Assembly (NCBI GenBank): GCA_030427505.1
Contig: JAUICH010000001.1
Span: 248,001-312,000 of the forward strand
Origin: Verrucomicrobiia bacterium
GTDB taxonomy: Bacteria > Verrucomicrobiota > Verrucomicrobiia > Verrucomicrobiales > DEV007
Direction: 5' to 3'
Length of the DNA stretch: 64,000 bases
Each line of letters begins with the position of its first letter. Within the stretch, counting starts at the first letter, position 1. The notes under the pieces were generated by a model that made no database searches, had not been told where the DNA came from, and saw only the letters and a program-made list of their open reading frames with translations. This document shows, piece after piece, positions 1 to 8,979 of this stretch. The translations under genes and the position numbers were made by a program.

Positions 1-2
1 GC

Positions 3-842
3 GTGGAAGTGCGCGTCCCAGCCGGTCAGGAAGCCGCTATTCAATTGAAGCTCGAACCCGACCGGAGCGTGGTCTTTGATCAGCCGTGGAAGAACAGTCT
101 GAGCATGGAGTTCGTGCCGGTATCGAAGGGGCTCATGGCTTCCGCGTTCGAGACCCGGGTCGTGGACTACCAGGCGTTTCTCGACAGCCAGGAAGAGGAC
201 AACGAGCCGACGCCCTCGCCAGGCTTCCGTCAGGACGAAACACACCCCGTGAGTGGCGTCTCCTACCACGACGCGGAAGCCTTCTGCCAATGGCTCACAA
301 AGAAAGAGCGCGCCGAGGGATTGATCGACAGTACTCAGCTCTACCGGCTTCCCACGGATGTGGAATGGAGCCAGATGGCCGGGCTGGTCAACGAAAGCGG
401 AGATTCACCCGAGGCGCGCGACTCCAAGGTCCGGGACCACTACCCCTGGGGCCCGGAGTGGCCGCCGCCGCCAGACAGCGGGAACTTCGCCGATGAAACC
501 GCGGCCGCGACGCAGGGCAGAAGCAAGATCATTTCCGGCTACAATGACGGCTTCGAGAAGACCGCGCCCGTCGGTTCCTTCCGGCCCAATGAATTGGGAA
601 TCTATGACCTGGGAGGCAATGTCTGGGAATGGGTGGCCGACCGGTATCGTGAAGACGCCAATTTTCAAGTGCTGCGCGGGGGCGGCTGGAGCGGGTACCG
701 TAAGGGCCTGCTGAATACTTCCTACCGGAACGCGGTGACGCCGGACTATCGCGGGAACCTTTATGGATTCCGCTGCGTGTTGGTGGATGCGCTGGCGGGG
801 GCGGAGGGCGAAGACCTGACCGCTCGCGGGAATCCCCGGTAA
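3..842 (+). CDS. SUMF1/FGE-sulfatase-domain protein, 5' truncated
   Basis: The frame is open to the left window edge, so the N-terminus is missing. The visible 279 residues carry the C-type-lectin-like SUMF1 (formylglycine-generating-enzyme) fold: a PVSGVSYHDAEAFCQWL stretch, RLPTDVEWSQMA, GGNVWEWVADRY, and the terminal YGFRC. In aerobic FGE the segment after the Gly-Gly of the lectin core carries two catalytic cysteines (CxRxxC-like). Here that segment reads GGGWSGYRKGLLNTSYRN and has neither. The protein is therefore probably a ligand-binding or structural member of the family and not the sulfatase-activating enzyme, although secreted sulfatases are encoded nearby. It is convergent with the next gene. 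Confidence 0.85.
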   Translation: MEVRVPAGQEAAIQLKLEPDRSVVFDQPWKNSLSMEFVPVSKGLMASAFETRVVDYQAFLDSQEEDNEPTPSPGFRQDETHPVSGVSYHDAEAFCQWLTKKERAEGLIDSTQLYRLPTDVEWSQMAGLVNESGDSPEARDSKVRDHYPWGPEWPPPPDSGNFADETAAATQGRSKIISGYNDGFEKTAPVGSFRPNELGIYDLGGNVWEWVADRYREDANFQVLRGGGWSGYRKGLLNTSYRNAVTPDYRGNLYGFRCVLVDALAGAEGEDLTARGNPR

Positions 843-857
843 GCCACCCCTTGCCGC

Positions 858-1751
858 TCAGGGGCTGACCATGATGCCGCTCTGGTAAGTGGCCTCCACG
901 GAGTCCGGGTCTGGCTTGTAGTGAAAGAGCCGTTTGGCGGGTTGGTCTTTGGCCTTGGTGGCGTAGATCGCGATCTCCAGGCGGCGTTCCGTGGCGCCTT
1001 CCGGAAGCGGGAGCCGCGTGGTTTCCACTAAGATGCCGTTTTGGCCGCCCACGAGTCCGCCGTTGATCAGGTCCCGGACGCCCGTGTTGGTGGCCTGAGA
1101 GTGGTGAGTGGTATTCACTTTTACCGTGGTGTCGTAGCCGATGGCATCGATCCAAAGCTCCGCGATGTAAGCTGGCGGGTTCACCAGCGGTGGCAGCGGG
1201 GGAACGATTCCGGTCGGCGCGAACTGCGGGTCCTGAAGGAATTCCCGGTTTCCTTTCATGATCTGGGTCAGGATGGTCGGGTCGGTCCCGATGCGGACCA
1301 GGCGCAAGTTGTCGTATTTCCATTTTCCCGATTCCCGGAGAAAGTTCAGCACCAACAGATTATCCGGGATGGAGCCGGGCTCCGCGATGCCGAAGTCCAC
1401 CTTGCCGAAGTAAATGGCCCGGGCCGTGTCGCCCTTCACCAGGATATCGATCAGCTTCAGTGGGGCGAGATCCGGCGCGTGCAGGGCTTCAGCGAAAAGG
1501 GACTGGGGGAAGGGGTCTTTCTGAGAGACAATGGCATTGCGAATGGCGGCCTGGCGATAGGCGGAAGTGACGAGTTTCCAGCTTTCGTAGTCTCCCTTTG
1601 CCATCGCGCCGCTCCAGGCATTATAAATGCTTTCGAACTCTGAACGGAGGCTGGGGACGCTCTCCTGGCCCGAGGCCAAAACCGGGAAGAGGAGGCAAAT
1701 CAGGGCGGCAAAACCAACGAAGGGGGCTCGTAAATCCATGAAGCGGTGCAT
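858..1751 (-). CDS. exported protein of unknown function
   Basis: The product is 297 residues and has a hydrophobic N-terminal signal sequence ending near LASGQES (about residue 28). The mature part begins with a helical stretch (SEFESIYNAWSGAMAKGDYESW) like that of NTF2-like or calcium/calmodulin-type domains. A mostly beta C-terminal half follows. I do not recognise a family with certainty. It is probably periplasmic or cell-surface. It stands alone, convergent with the SUMF1-like gene and divergent from the hydrolase-like gene. A second ATG lies four codons in. Confidence 0.7.
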   Translation of the reverse strand: MHRFMDLRAPFVGFAALICLLFPVLASGQESVPSLRSEFESIYNAWSGAMAKGDYESWKLVTSAYRQAAIRNAIVSQKDPFPQSLFAEALHAPDLAPLKLIDILVKGDTARAIYFGKVDFGIAEPGSIPDNLLVLNFLRESGKWKYDNLRLVRIGTDPTILTQIMKGNREFLQDPQFAPTGIVPPLPPLVNPPAYIAELWIDAIGYDTTVKVNTTHHSQATNTGVRDLINGGLVGGQNGILVETTRLPLPEGATERRLEIAIYATKAKDQPAKRLFHYKPDPDSVEATYQSGIMVSP

Positions 1752-1904
1752 TTTCTATCGAAGTTATCATTCATCGGGGGTTCCGCGACCCACCATTTTC
1801 TTGAGGAACCTTCACGTTTTTGGAATAGCGCTTGAACTTTAAGGGCTTCTCCGTACGATCTAAGCCTTCCCCGGCAATAGTTCTGCCGCTCCCAATTACC
1901 TCTC

Positions 1905-2783
1905 ATGAAACCGGCTGCGAACTCGGTCGTCCATCGGAACAACGAGTTGCTCGAGAAGGCCCAGACCTACGTTTACAAAGTGATCGAGGGTGGGCCCGAT
2001 CTGCATGCTCATGTGTTCTACCCGGGCGGCCAGGTAAAAGGCGAGGACCGGACGGCCATGCTCTTCTTTTTCAGCTCCGGCTGGGATCAGGGTCAGGTCA
2101 GCCAGTTCGCGCCGCAGTGTCTCTATTTCGCGGGCCGCGGCGCGGTGACGATGGCCATGGAGTACCGGACGAAGTCCACCCACGACACCACGCCGCTTCA
2201 GGCCATGGCGGACGCCCGCACCGCCATCCGCTGGGCCCGCTGGAACAAAGACTACCTGGGCGTGGATGAATTCAAGATCGTGACCGTGGGAGCCGCGGCC
2301 GGCGCGCACATGGCCGCCGCCGCCGCGATGATCGCGGACTTTCCGGATGACGAGAAGGACGTGCAACTGTCTTGCGCGCCAGACGGTCTGGCTCTCTTCA
2401 GCCCCATTCTGGACACTTCCAAGAAAGGTTTTGGAGGTGATCGTTTCCCGGATGAGAAGAGCGCCAAGGAAGCAAACCTGCTCCGCCACATCGGGAAGTC
2501 CCATCCGCCGATGATCCTGCTGCACGGAACGGAAGACCGGTTGATTCCCTTCGAGAGCGTCGAGAAGTTCGCCAAGCTGATGAAGCGTAAGAAGAACCGC
2601 TGCGAACTCATCCCATTCGAGGGCAAGGGGCATGGCTTCTTTAACTTCAATGTGGACGTGGTGAGCTACGAAGCCACGGTGGGCTTGGTGGACCAGTTCC
2701 TGGTCAACCACGGCTTTCTCCTAGCCGATGAGGATGATGACGGATCTTCCCGGCTCATCTCCTGGCGGCAGCAGGAATATTGA
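1905..2783 (+). CDS. alpha/beta-hydrolase-fold protein lacking the nucleophile serine
   Basis: The 292-residue product matches the acetylesterase-like alpha/beta hydrolases often found beside sulfatases. It has an oxyanion-loop region FFFSSGWDQG (residues 54-63), TTPLQAMADARTAIRWAR (95-112), a nucleophile-elbow position at 129-133, the acid in LHGTEDRLIP (D211) and the base in GKGHGFFNF (H243). The elbow reads G-A-A-A-G, so the GxSxG serine is alanine (A131). The oxyanion HGGG is also changed. Either the protein is a non-catalytic homologue or it uses other chemistry. There is no signal peptide, so it is predicted cytoplasmic. No convincing Shine-Dalgarno sequence is seen. Confidence 0.85.
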   Translation: MKPAANSVVHRNNELLEKAQTYVYKVIEGGPDLHAHVFYPGGQVKGEDRTAMLFFFSSGWDQGQVSQFAPQCLYFAGRGAVTMAMEYRTKSTHDTTPLQAMADARTAIRWARWNKDYLGVDEFKIVTVGAAAGAHMAAAAAMIADFPDDEKDVQLSCAPDGLALFSPILDTSKKGFGGDRFPDEKSAKEANLLRHIGKSHPPMILLHGTEDRLIPFESVEKFAKLMKRKKNRCELIPFEGKGHGFFNFNVDVVSYEATVGLVDQFLVNHGFLLADEDDDGSSRLISWRQQEY

Positions 2784-2818
2784 CGCGGGGTTTGACTGTT
2801 TGTTAGGGCGCAGGCGAG

Positions 2819-3304
2819 TCAGGGCAACAACCGAGACATCTCCACCGGCTGATCCGGCATCTGGCAGGAGTTGGGAATGCGTTGGGAAATCCGGTAGCGA
2901 TGGTTGGCGACGTGGCGGTAGAGCCCATCGCGCCAGCGGCGCGGGATCAGGACTTTTGTCACGGCTGCCAGCAGGGACCAGGCGCCGCCCAGATCGCGGA
3001 CCATTTCGAGCACCGCGTCCGATTCCACGAATAGCTCTGAGGCACGCCAGTAAACAATGGTGGTTAGCTCTTCCGCCCGGTATTTCTGGGGGACCAACTG
3101 GAGGGCGGTTTCTCCTCTCAGGGAGGCGAAGCGAAGGTTTCCCTCACGATCCAGCTTCAGCAACCAGCGGACCGCCCGCAGACAGAGCAGGCAGTCGCTG
3201 TCAAAAAAGACGATGGGGCTGTTTGGTGGTTGGGGACCCGTCGTGTCCTGGGGCAAGGCGGTGCGCGGGCTGGCGGCTAATTCTTCTTGCCGCCCACCTG
3301 CCAC
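2819..3304 (-). CDS. DCC-family thiol-disulfide oxidoreductase-like protein (DUF393)
   Basis: The 161-residue product contains the family signature FFDSDCLLC (about residues 33-41), which supplies the two cysteines of the DxxC-xxC-type motif. The typical downstream pattern of a short alpha/beta core with a buried helix ([15 protein letters not shown]) follows. The family is predicted to be redox-active, but substrates are unknown. The start overlaps the 3' end of the upstream sulfatase gene by 28 bp on the same strand, so the two are probably co-transcribed and may be translationally coupled. Start choice is uncertain because the first 28 residues are low-complexity. Confidence 0.85.
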   Translation of the reverse strand: MAGGRQEELAASPRTALPQDTTGPQPPNSPIVFFDSDCLLCLRAVRWLLKLDREGNLRFASLRGETALQLVPQKYRAEELTTIVYWRASELFVESDAVLEMVRDLGGAWSLLAAVTKVLIPRRWRDGLYRHVANHRYRISQRIPNSCQMPDQPVEMSRLLP

Positions 3305-4737
3305 TTGGGATCGTCCACGTGGGCGTCCGTCATGTAAGCGATGGCTTTGGCGACCAAGTCAGGGTGGCGATCCGCCACGTTGTGTTCTTCGCCGATGTCT
3401 TCCGCCAGGTTGTAGAGCTGAACCTCGCCCGTGAACATCGGCTCGCGGATGGCTTTCCAGTCGCCAAAGCGCACCGCTTGCGCGCTGCCCCGCTCGTAAA
3501 ATTCCCAGTAGAGGTATTCGTGTTTTTTCTGCTCGTCAGGCTTGCCTAGCAAGGTGGGCAGGAAGCTGATGGATTGGACGTTTTCCGGGGGCTCCACGCC
3601 GGCCAGTTCGCAGGCCGTGGCCATGAAGTCGCCAAAGTAAGCCGGGTGATCCGAGACGCTGCCGGGAGCAATCTTGCCCGGCCACCAGGCGATGGTGGGC
3701 TCGCGGATGCCGCCCTCCGTCAGGTCGCGCTTCATACCGCGCAGCGGTCCGTTGGCATCGAAGAGCTCGGGGTTGTTGTGGCCTTCTTTGTGATGCCCGT
3801 TGTCCGAGGTGAAGATCACCAGCGTGTCTTTGGCGAAGTCCTTCTCTTTGAGAAGCGTGATAATGCGGCCCACGTCCCCGTCCATGCGGGTAATCATGGC
3901 GGCCTGGCCCTTGTCCGGGTCCGGCCAGTCTTTGCCGGCATAGATGCCGTAGTCCGGCACGTCCTGGCCGTTGCCCGTTCCGCGTGAGCCTTCGTTGTTG
4001 GCGTGAGGGATAGTCAGCGCCAGGTAGAGGAAGAACGGTTTCTCAGCGCTTTGTTTGCCGATCCATTCCAGGGCTTCGTTGGCGATGAGGTCGTGAGAGT
4101 AATCGATTCGCTCGATGGCCCAACCGGCGCCATCGTCAGGCTCGTTCTTTTCCTTCTTCTGCGCCAGCCACTCGGGGGCGCTCACGTTCCGCAGCTTCAC
4201 GATTTCCTGATTCCGGATGAGGAATTCCGGGTAGTAGTTGTGCGCGTGACGCTGGTTCAGGTAGCCGTAGAAGTAATCAAACCCCTGTTCGTTGGGATGA
4301 CCGTCCGAGCCGAGTTCCCCCAGCCCCCATTTGCCGGTCAAGGCGGTCGCGTAGCCGGCGGACTTGAGCTTTTCAGCCACCGTGACGTCTTCGGGGCGGA
4401 GGGTTTGTTTTTCCGGATTGTCCCGGCCGGCGTTCCCCCGCACCCAGGTCCGGCCGGTGTGCTGACCCGTCATGAGGACGCTGCGGGAGGGAGCACAGAC
4501 CGTGGCGCCGGCGTAAAAGTCGGTCAGCTTCATGCCGTCTGCCGCCAGTTGGTCCAGGTGAGGCGTCTGGATCTTCTCCTGTCCGAAGCAACCCAGGTCG
4601 CCGTATCCCAGGTCGTCCGCCAGGATGAAAATGACGTTTGGCTTTTCGGCGGCCGCGGCGGAGGGGGCGGGCGCCAGGAAGAGGCCCCAAGTAGCGGCCA
4701 GACAGAGCGACGTAGCGAGAAAGGTTCGGAGGGTCAT
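3277..4737 (-). CDS. secreted S1-family sulfatase (arylsulfatase type)
   Basis: The product is 486 residues. A signal peptide ends in APSAAAAEK (about residue 30), and the metal-binding [15 protein letters not shown] follows. The formylglycine site is C81 in C-A-P-S-R (canonical CxPxR) followed by SVLMTG. The downstream GKWGLG and the second metal site FTSDNGHH are also present, and the length is usual for the family. It is predicted to hydrolyse sulfate esters of algal or host polysaccharides in the periplasm or outside the cell. A separate FGE or anSME enzyme must activate C81. It is followed by the DCC protein gene in an overlapping arrangement. Confidence 0.95.
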   Translation of the reverse strand: MTLRTFLATSLCLAATWGLFLAPAPSAAAAEKPNVIFILADDLGYGDLGCFGQEKIQTPHLDQLAADGMKLTDFYAGATVCAPSRSVLMTGQHTGRTWVRGNAGRDNPEKQTLRPEDVTVAEKLKSAGYATALTGKWGLGELGSDGHPNEQGFDYFYGYLNQRHAHNYYPEFLIRNQEIVKLRNVSAPEWLAQKKEKNEPDDGAGWAIERIDYSHDLIANEALEWIGKQSAEKPFFLYLALTIPHANNEGSRGTGNGQDVPDYGIYAGKDWPDPDKGQAAMITRMDGDVGRIITLLKEKDFAKDTLVIFTSDNGHHKEGHNNPELFDANGPLRGMKRDLTEGGIREPTIAWWPGKIAPGSVSDHPAYFGDFMATACELAGVEPPENVQSISFLPTLLGKPDEQKKHEYLYWEFYERGSAQAVRFGDWKAIREPMFTGEVQLYNLAEDIGEEHNVADRHPDLVAKAIAYMTDAHVDDPKWQVGGKKN

Positions 4738-4803
4738 ACTCCTCGTTTAGCGTCTATCCGTCCGGGGAGCAAGTGCCGCAGTCGCGCCAAGCGGGCGCCG
4801 GGG

Positions 4804-5505
4804 TCACCACTGAATCTCTTTGCGGTCCCGGAAAAACGTACCGGTCAGCGAGGACGGGGCGGAATCCACCAGCCACACAATGGTATCCGCGCCTTCAGCG
4901 ACCTCTCGAGTGGCATTGGGGCCGCCCATGTCCGTGCGTACCCAGCCGGGGCAGACGCAGTTTACGGAGATATTCTTCGGCTTCAGAGAGGCCGCCAACT
5001 GCCGGGTCACGGCGTTGAGGGCGGTTTTGGAAATGCTGTAGGCTGGCGCGTCATCCGCCATGTCGTGTAACTGGCCAAGGCCGCTGGAGACATTGACGAT
5101 GCGGCCGTGAGGGCTTTTCTCCAGCCAGGGCCGGAAAGCCCGCGCCGCCAGGAGAGGGCCCAAGGTGTTGGTTTCCAGGGTTTTGCGGATCAAGTCCGCG
5201 CTGATGGTGAGAATGGAGTTGTCTCCTTCCGGATAGATGCCCGCGTTGTTCACCAGCGCGTCCAGATGCCCGTAGCGCTCTCCAAAAAGGCGGGAGGCTT
5301 CCGCGATGCTCGCGTCGCTGCTCACATCCAGGGGGATGAAGTCCGCCTCGCCAAATTCGGAAAGACCGGTCACGGCCTTCCTTCCGGCGGCTTCATTTCG
5401 CGCCGTAATTACCACGTGCCAACCCTTTGCCGCCAGTTGGCGGGCTGTTTCCTGGCCGATCCCGCGATTCGCCCCTGTGATCAGAACAATTCTTTCCCCA
5501 GCCAT
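4804..5505 (-). CDS. short-chain dehydrogenase/reductase
   Basis: This is a classical SDR of 233 residues. It has the NAD(P)-binding TGANRGIG at residues 10-17, NNAG at 86-89, the catalytic serine in VNVSSGLG (about 140-141), and the YxxxK pair Y156/K160 in YSISK. PGWVRTDMGG follows, as in carbonyl-reductase-like members of the family. The substrate cannot be read from sequence. The gene is divergent from the HD-phosphohydrolase gene, and the roughly 220-bp gap between them should hold both promoters. Confidence 0.92.
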   Translation of the reverse strand: MAGERIVLITGANRGIGQETARQLAAKGWHVVITARNEAAGRKAVTGLSEFGEADFIPLDVSSDASIAEASRLFGERYGHLDALVNNAGIYPEGDNSILTISADLIRKTLETNTLGPLLAARAFRPWLEKSPHGRIVNVSSGLGQLHDMADDAPAYSISKTALNAVTRQLAASLKPKNISVNCVCPGWVRTDMGGPNATREVAEGADTIVWLVDSAPSSLTGTFFRDRKEIQW

Positions 5506-5724
5506 GGTTCCCTTACGAAATGGTAGAGACTATCGGTTGAGCGCGTTCCCCTCAAATACAACCTCACGCGTAATTTATAATAGCGTCCCGAAAGTCGTAA
5601 GAGGGGATCCAGGTTTCACTTGACTTGTCGGGAAGATCACTTCGGGAGGTCCAATTTGATCTCTTTTCTTTGTTCGAGCAATCGCTTATCTTTTCACGAT
5701 CTACGAATCCGTCCAACGAACTCA

Positions 5725-7398
5725 ATGCTGGATTTCTTTTCTCAGCTTCGGCTGAAGCGCAAGGGCTTCTCAAGCGGTAAGAAGCGTCGCAAACAGACCG
5801 ACAACGAACTGTTGTTCGCACTACAGGAAGGGTGGCCCATCCGGGCCTTTCTCTTTTTCCTGTTTGCCGCGGGCATTTCCATTGTCACCGCGCTCGGCGC
5901 GGAAGAGGGTGCCATTTTCGATGGAGAGGCCCTGAAAGCCGTCTTTGTCATCGGCCTGATCTGCCTGACGCTGCTGATCCACTTCTACGTTAACCTTCCC
6001 GAGAGCTTCGCTCGAAACTCACGGGTCCTATTGCTCCTGGCCGTTATCGCCACCCAGTTGGGCTTTTTGAAGCTGACGGCTTTCCTGATGGGCGCCTTCG
6101 GGTTGGGGGACAACTACCAGTTCCTGGCCTTCCCGTATGCGCTGGCCCCCATGATCATGTCCGTGCTGTTGGGGCGGAACCACGGAACCTTCGTGGCCAT
6201 TTACGCCAGTCTGTTCGGCGGCTTGCTGGTGTCGGCGGAAGAAGCCTTTCCGTTCATTGTCTTCAGCTTGATCTGCGGATTCATCGCGGTGTACCTGACT
6301 CACCAGGTCCGGCGCCGGGGCCGCTTGATCCGGGCGGGGGTCTATGTCGGGCTGGCCTGTATCGTGATTGGTTTCGCCTTGGGAACCATTCAGCTTCCTT
6401 TCGGCAATACGTCCGAAGAGTGGGAACTACTGGGATTGCAGTGTTTCGCGGCGCTGCTGACGAGCTTCCTTTCCGCCATGGTGGTCAGTGGCACGCTGCC
6501 GATTTTTGAGGGGCTCTTTTTCATTACCACGGACATTTCGTGGATCGAGAAAGCGGATCTGAACCATCCGCTGCTGAAGCGGATGACTCTGGAAGCCCCG
6601 GGCACCTATCACCACAGCTTGGTGGTGGCGAACCTTTCCGAAGCCGCCGCTGAGTCCATCGGCGCGAACGCCACCATGTGCCGCGTGTGTTCTTACTTCC
6701 ACGACATCGGGAAGCTGAACAAACCCGAGTATTACATCGAGAACATCGCCGAAGGGGAAAACCCGCACGACGAACTGACCCCCACCATGAGCGCGTTGAT
6801 CGTGATCGCGCACGTGAAAGACGGGGTCGACATCGCGCTGAAGAACAACCTGAACCGGGAGATCATCAACGTCATTCGCGAGCACCACGGCACCACGCTC
6901 ATCTACTACTTCTACCACCGGGCTCTGAAACTCAGGGAAGAGGTGGAAGAGCAGGTGGCCGCCGGGAACGAACGCGAAGAAGACATTCCCGACGTGAAGG
7001 AAGAGGGCTTCCGCTATCCGGGACCGAAACCGCAGACCCGGGAAAGCGCCATCATCAGCCTGGCCGATGCCGTGGAAAGTGCCTCGCGCAGCTTGGTCAA
7101 ACCTACGCCGCAGAAGATCGAGCAACTGATCGACGAGATCGTCCGCAACCGGCTGCACGACGGTCAACTGGACGAATGCGCGTTGACCCTGAGCGACTTG
7201 GCGAAGGTAAAGCGCAGCTTTTCCGTGACCCTGCGCAGCATGATGCACAACCGCATCTCCTATCCGAAGGAAGACAAAGAGGACCGGACCAAGGGCGGAA
7301 GAGACGCGAGCCTCAAGGAGAAGAGCGAAGCGAAGGCGAATCCCAAGACCAGTCGCGGAGAGAAGAAAGAGCCGGCCAAAACTCCCGCGCAGGTCTGA
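5725..7398 (+). CDS. pgpH: membrane HD-domain phosphohydrolase, PgpH-like (putative c-di-AMP phosphodiesterase)
   Basis: I start at the ATG at 5725 because upstream in-frame codons encode an atypical polar leader. The 557-residue product has a short basic N-terminus, about seven membrane segments (residues ~35-255) and a cytoplasmic HD domain. The metal residues are in HHS (296-298) and HDIGK (326-330). The tail is Lys/Glu-rich and disordered. PgpH-type enzymes (7TMR-HDED plus HD) cleave cyclic di-AMP. The large extracellular HDED domain that usually lies between TM1 and TM2 is absent here; only a short loop remains. ybeY follows about 50 bp downstream, the same neighbourhood as yqfF-yqfG in Bacillus, and this supports the family call. 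Confidence 0.85.
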   Translation: MLDFFSQLRLKRKGFSSGKKRRKQTDNELLFALQEGWPIRAFLFFLFAAGISIVTALGAEEGAIFDGEALKAVFVIGLICLTLLIHFYVNLPESFARNSRVLLLLAVIATQLGFLKLTAFLMGAFGLGDNYQFLAFPYALAPMIMSVLLGRNHGTFVAIYASLFGGLLVSAEEAFPFIVFSLICGFIAVYLTHQVRRRGRLIRAGVYVGLACIVIGFALGTIQLPFGNTSEEWELLGLQCFAALLTSFLSAMVVSGTLPIFEGLFFITTDISWIEKADLNHPLLKRMTLEAPGTYHHSLVVANLSEAAAESIGANATMCRVCSYFHDIGKLNKPEYYIENIAEGENPHDELTPTMSALIVIAHVKDGVDIALKNNLNREIINVIREHHGTTLIYYFYHRALKLREEVEEQVAAGNEREEDIPDVKEEGFRYPGPKPQTRESAIISLADAVESASRSLVKPTPQKIEQLIDEIVRNRLHDGQLDECALTLSDLAKVKRSFSVTLRSMMHNRISYPKEDKEDRTKGGRDASLKEKSEAKANPKTSRGEKKEPAKTPAQV

Positions 7399-7448
7399 GC
7401 CCGGTTGGGATCGTCTAGCTCTTTTTTCGAACTTTCCCCCAGTCACTG

Positions 7449-7919
7449 ATGGTTCCAGGCGCGCCCCATCCGGCACTTTCCGTTTACGAACATTGTGCGG
7501 TGGATGGCATTTCTCCTGACCGGCTGGAAGAGCTGGGGAGAACGGCGTTGCCCGCCTGCTTGCGGTCTCCTGGCGCTGGTGACGCGGTGTTGGCGGAGCT
7601 GGAGGAGGTCGAAATCAGCCTTATCTCCGATGCCTCCATCGCCGCCGTGCATGGTGAGTTCTTCGAGGACCCCACGCCCACGGACGTCATTACCTTTCCC
7701 CACGGAGAAATCCTGATCGGAGTGGAGACAGCGGCGCGGGAAGCCCCGCGGTTCGGGCACGAGGTGGAACGGGAGTCGCTACTCTACCTGATCCATGGCC
7801 TGCTTCATCTGAACGGCCACGACGACCGCGAACCTGAGGAGCGCGAGACCATGCATCGCCTGCAGGAAAGCATTTTGAATGACGTTTGGCCGTTGCCCAA
7901 CGGCGCGAATGGTGAATAA
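7449..7919 (+). CDS. ybeY: endoribonuclease YbeY (16S rRNA maturation)
   Basis: The 156-residue product has the UPF0054 pattern TDVITFPHGEILIG followed by the zinc motif HGLLHLNGHDD. In E. coli the three ligands are His at +0, +4 and +10. Here +0 and +4 are His, but +10 is Asp and a His sits at +8, so the third ligand is either Asp or shifted. YbeY is a single-strand endoribonuclease in 16S 3'-end processing and ribosome quality control. It lies directly downstream of the pgpH-like gene, probably in one operon with the two genes that follow. Confidence 0.9.
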   Translation: MVPGAPHPALSVYEHCAVDGISPDRLEELGRTALPACLRSPGAGDAVLAELEEVEISLISDASIAAVHGEFFEDPTPTDVITFPHGEILIGVETAAREAPRFGHEVERESLLYLIHGLLHLNGHDDREPEERETMHRLQESILNDVWPLPNGANGE

Positions 7920-7930
7920 TAACCGCGAAT

Positions 7931-8584
7931 ATGAACGGCCAGCTATTCCAGAATCAGTTTGGCGAATCCCCGCGTCTCTATGTGGCGGACGCGGACGGAA
8001 TGGAAGAGACCTGCCGTGTCATGGAGATCGCCGTCATGGGGGTGGACTGGGCCGAACCGGCTTTGTTTCTGCCGGAGAATTCAGATCCCGCCCCGCGCCG
8101 GAAAGAATGGCAGCAATGGCTGGAAGACCGCTTCAGTCTTCTGTTGGCGAGACATTTTTCCGATGTGTACGCCGCGTCCATGGAAATGCGGATCCGGCGG
8201 CTGACGGAGTTGGACAATGCTCTGGACGGCCACCTGACGGCGTTCGAAAGTCAGCGCAGCCAGCGTGCCGCGCGGGCCTTTCTGGAAGGGGAAAGCGAGG
8301 CGCGCTACCTCACACAGAAGCGGAAGTTTGCTCTGCGGATTGACGGTGGCGAATGTCCTGGCCATGTGACCACGGTATTTGCCCTTCAGGCGGCACTCTA
8401 TCATTTGCCCCTGGTATCCGCGCTTCTTTCGTACTGTTATTATGAATGGCGTTGTGGCCATGCCGGATTTGGATTGCCGGAAGAAGAGTTGTCTCCTTTG
8501 AAATTTCAGAAAGTCAGCCCGGAAGGAGTTGGAGCGGTGCGCGCCTTTTTCGCGATGGAGAAAACGCGCCTGCGAACCCTGTAG
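7931..8584 (+). CDS. conserved-looking protein of unknown function between ybeY and clpS
   Basis: The 217-residue soluble protein starts 11 bp after ybeY and is likely co-transcribed with it. Secondary structure looks mainly helical from about residue 55 on (WQQWLEDRFSLLLARHFSDVY and MRIRRLTELDNALDGHL). A hydrophobic helix LPLVSALLSYCYYEW lies near residues 157-171. There is no signal peptide and no motif I can assign. A faint resemblance to the helical core of UreF was considered but not accepted, because there are no urease genes here. Context suggests a housekeeping role near RNA or protein quality control. Confidence 0.6.
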   Translation: MNGQLFQNQFGESPRLYVADADGMEETCRVMEIAVMGVDWAEPALFLPENSDPAPRRKEWQQWLEDRFSLLLARHFSDVYAASMEMRIRRLTELDNALDGHLTAFESQRSQRAARAFLEGESEARYLTQKRKFALRIDGGECPGHVTTVFALQAALYHLPLVSALLSYCYYEWRCGHAGFGLPEEELSPLKFQKVSPEGVGAVRAFFAMEKTRLRTL

Positions 8585-8634
8585 GGAGTATTCGGGGCCG
8601 GTGGGTCGCCGGGAGACTGCAATCGCGGCTGATT

Positions 8635-8922
8635 ATGGGCGTTAAGACGGAAGAGATCGGAGATGTCCAGACGAAAACCAGGGACGAAAAGGCGCCCCCT
8701 TGGAACGTGGTGGTCTTTGACGATCCGGTGAATCTGATGAGCTTCGTTACGCTGGTGTTCCGGCGGGTCTTTGGTTACTCCGAAGAGAAAGCCACCACGT
8801 TGATGCTGGAAGTACACCATCAGGGGGAATCCGTGGTATGGTCTGGTGAGAAGGAAAAGGCGGAGTTTTACGTGCAGCAGCTTCAGAGCTTTCAGCTGCT
8901 GGCCGCCATGAAAAAAGCCTGA
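8635..8922 (+). CDS. clpS: ATP-dependent Clp protease adaptor ClpS
   Basis: The 95-residue product is typical in length. After a disordered N-terminal extension, the core NVVVFDDPVNLMSFVTLVF and the VHHQGESVVWSG segment supply the ClpS fold and the acidic (DD) and His residues that bind N-end-rule substrates. The pattern DDPVNLMSFV...VFRRVFGYSEEKAT is closer to the actinobacterial ClpS type than to the E. coli type. The ATG at 8635 is chosen because residues before it are not ClpS-like. ClpS delivers N-degron substrates to ClpAP or ClpCP. The following gene is DUF2017-like, matching the actinobacterial clpS-DUF2017 pairing. Confidence 0.92.
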   Translation: MGVKTEEIGDVQTKTRDEKAPPWNVVVFDDPVNLMSFVTLVFRRVFGYSEEKATTLMLEVHHQGESVVWSGEKEKAEFYVQQLQSFQLLAAMKKA

Positions 8923-8979
8923 TCCGGCCTCATTGTTTGCACTGAGTGGGTCTGGCGCGATGTTCCCCCCTGACGGTTT

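Noticed and set aside
7931-8584. Resemblance of the unknown protein to UreF
   Set aside because: Only the loose spacing of helix residues matches. No other urease or nickel gene is near, so the similarity is probably chance.
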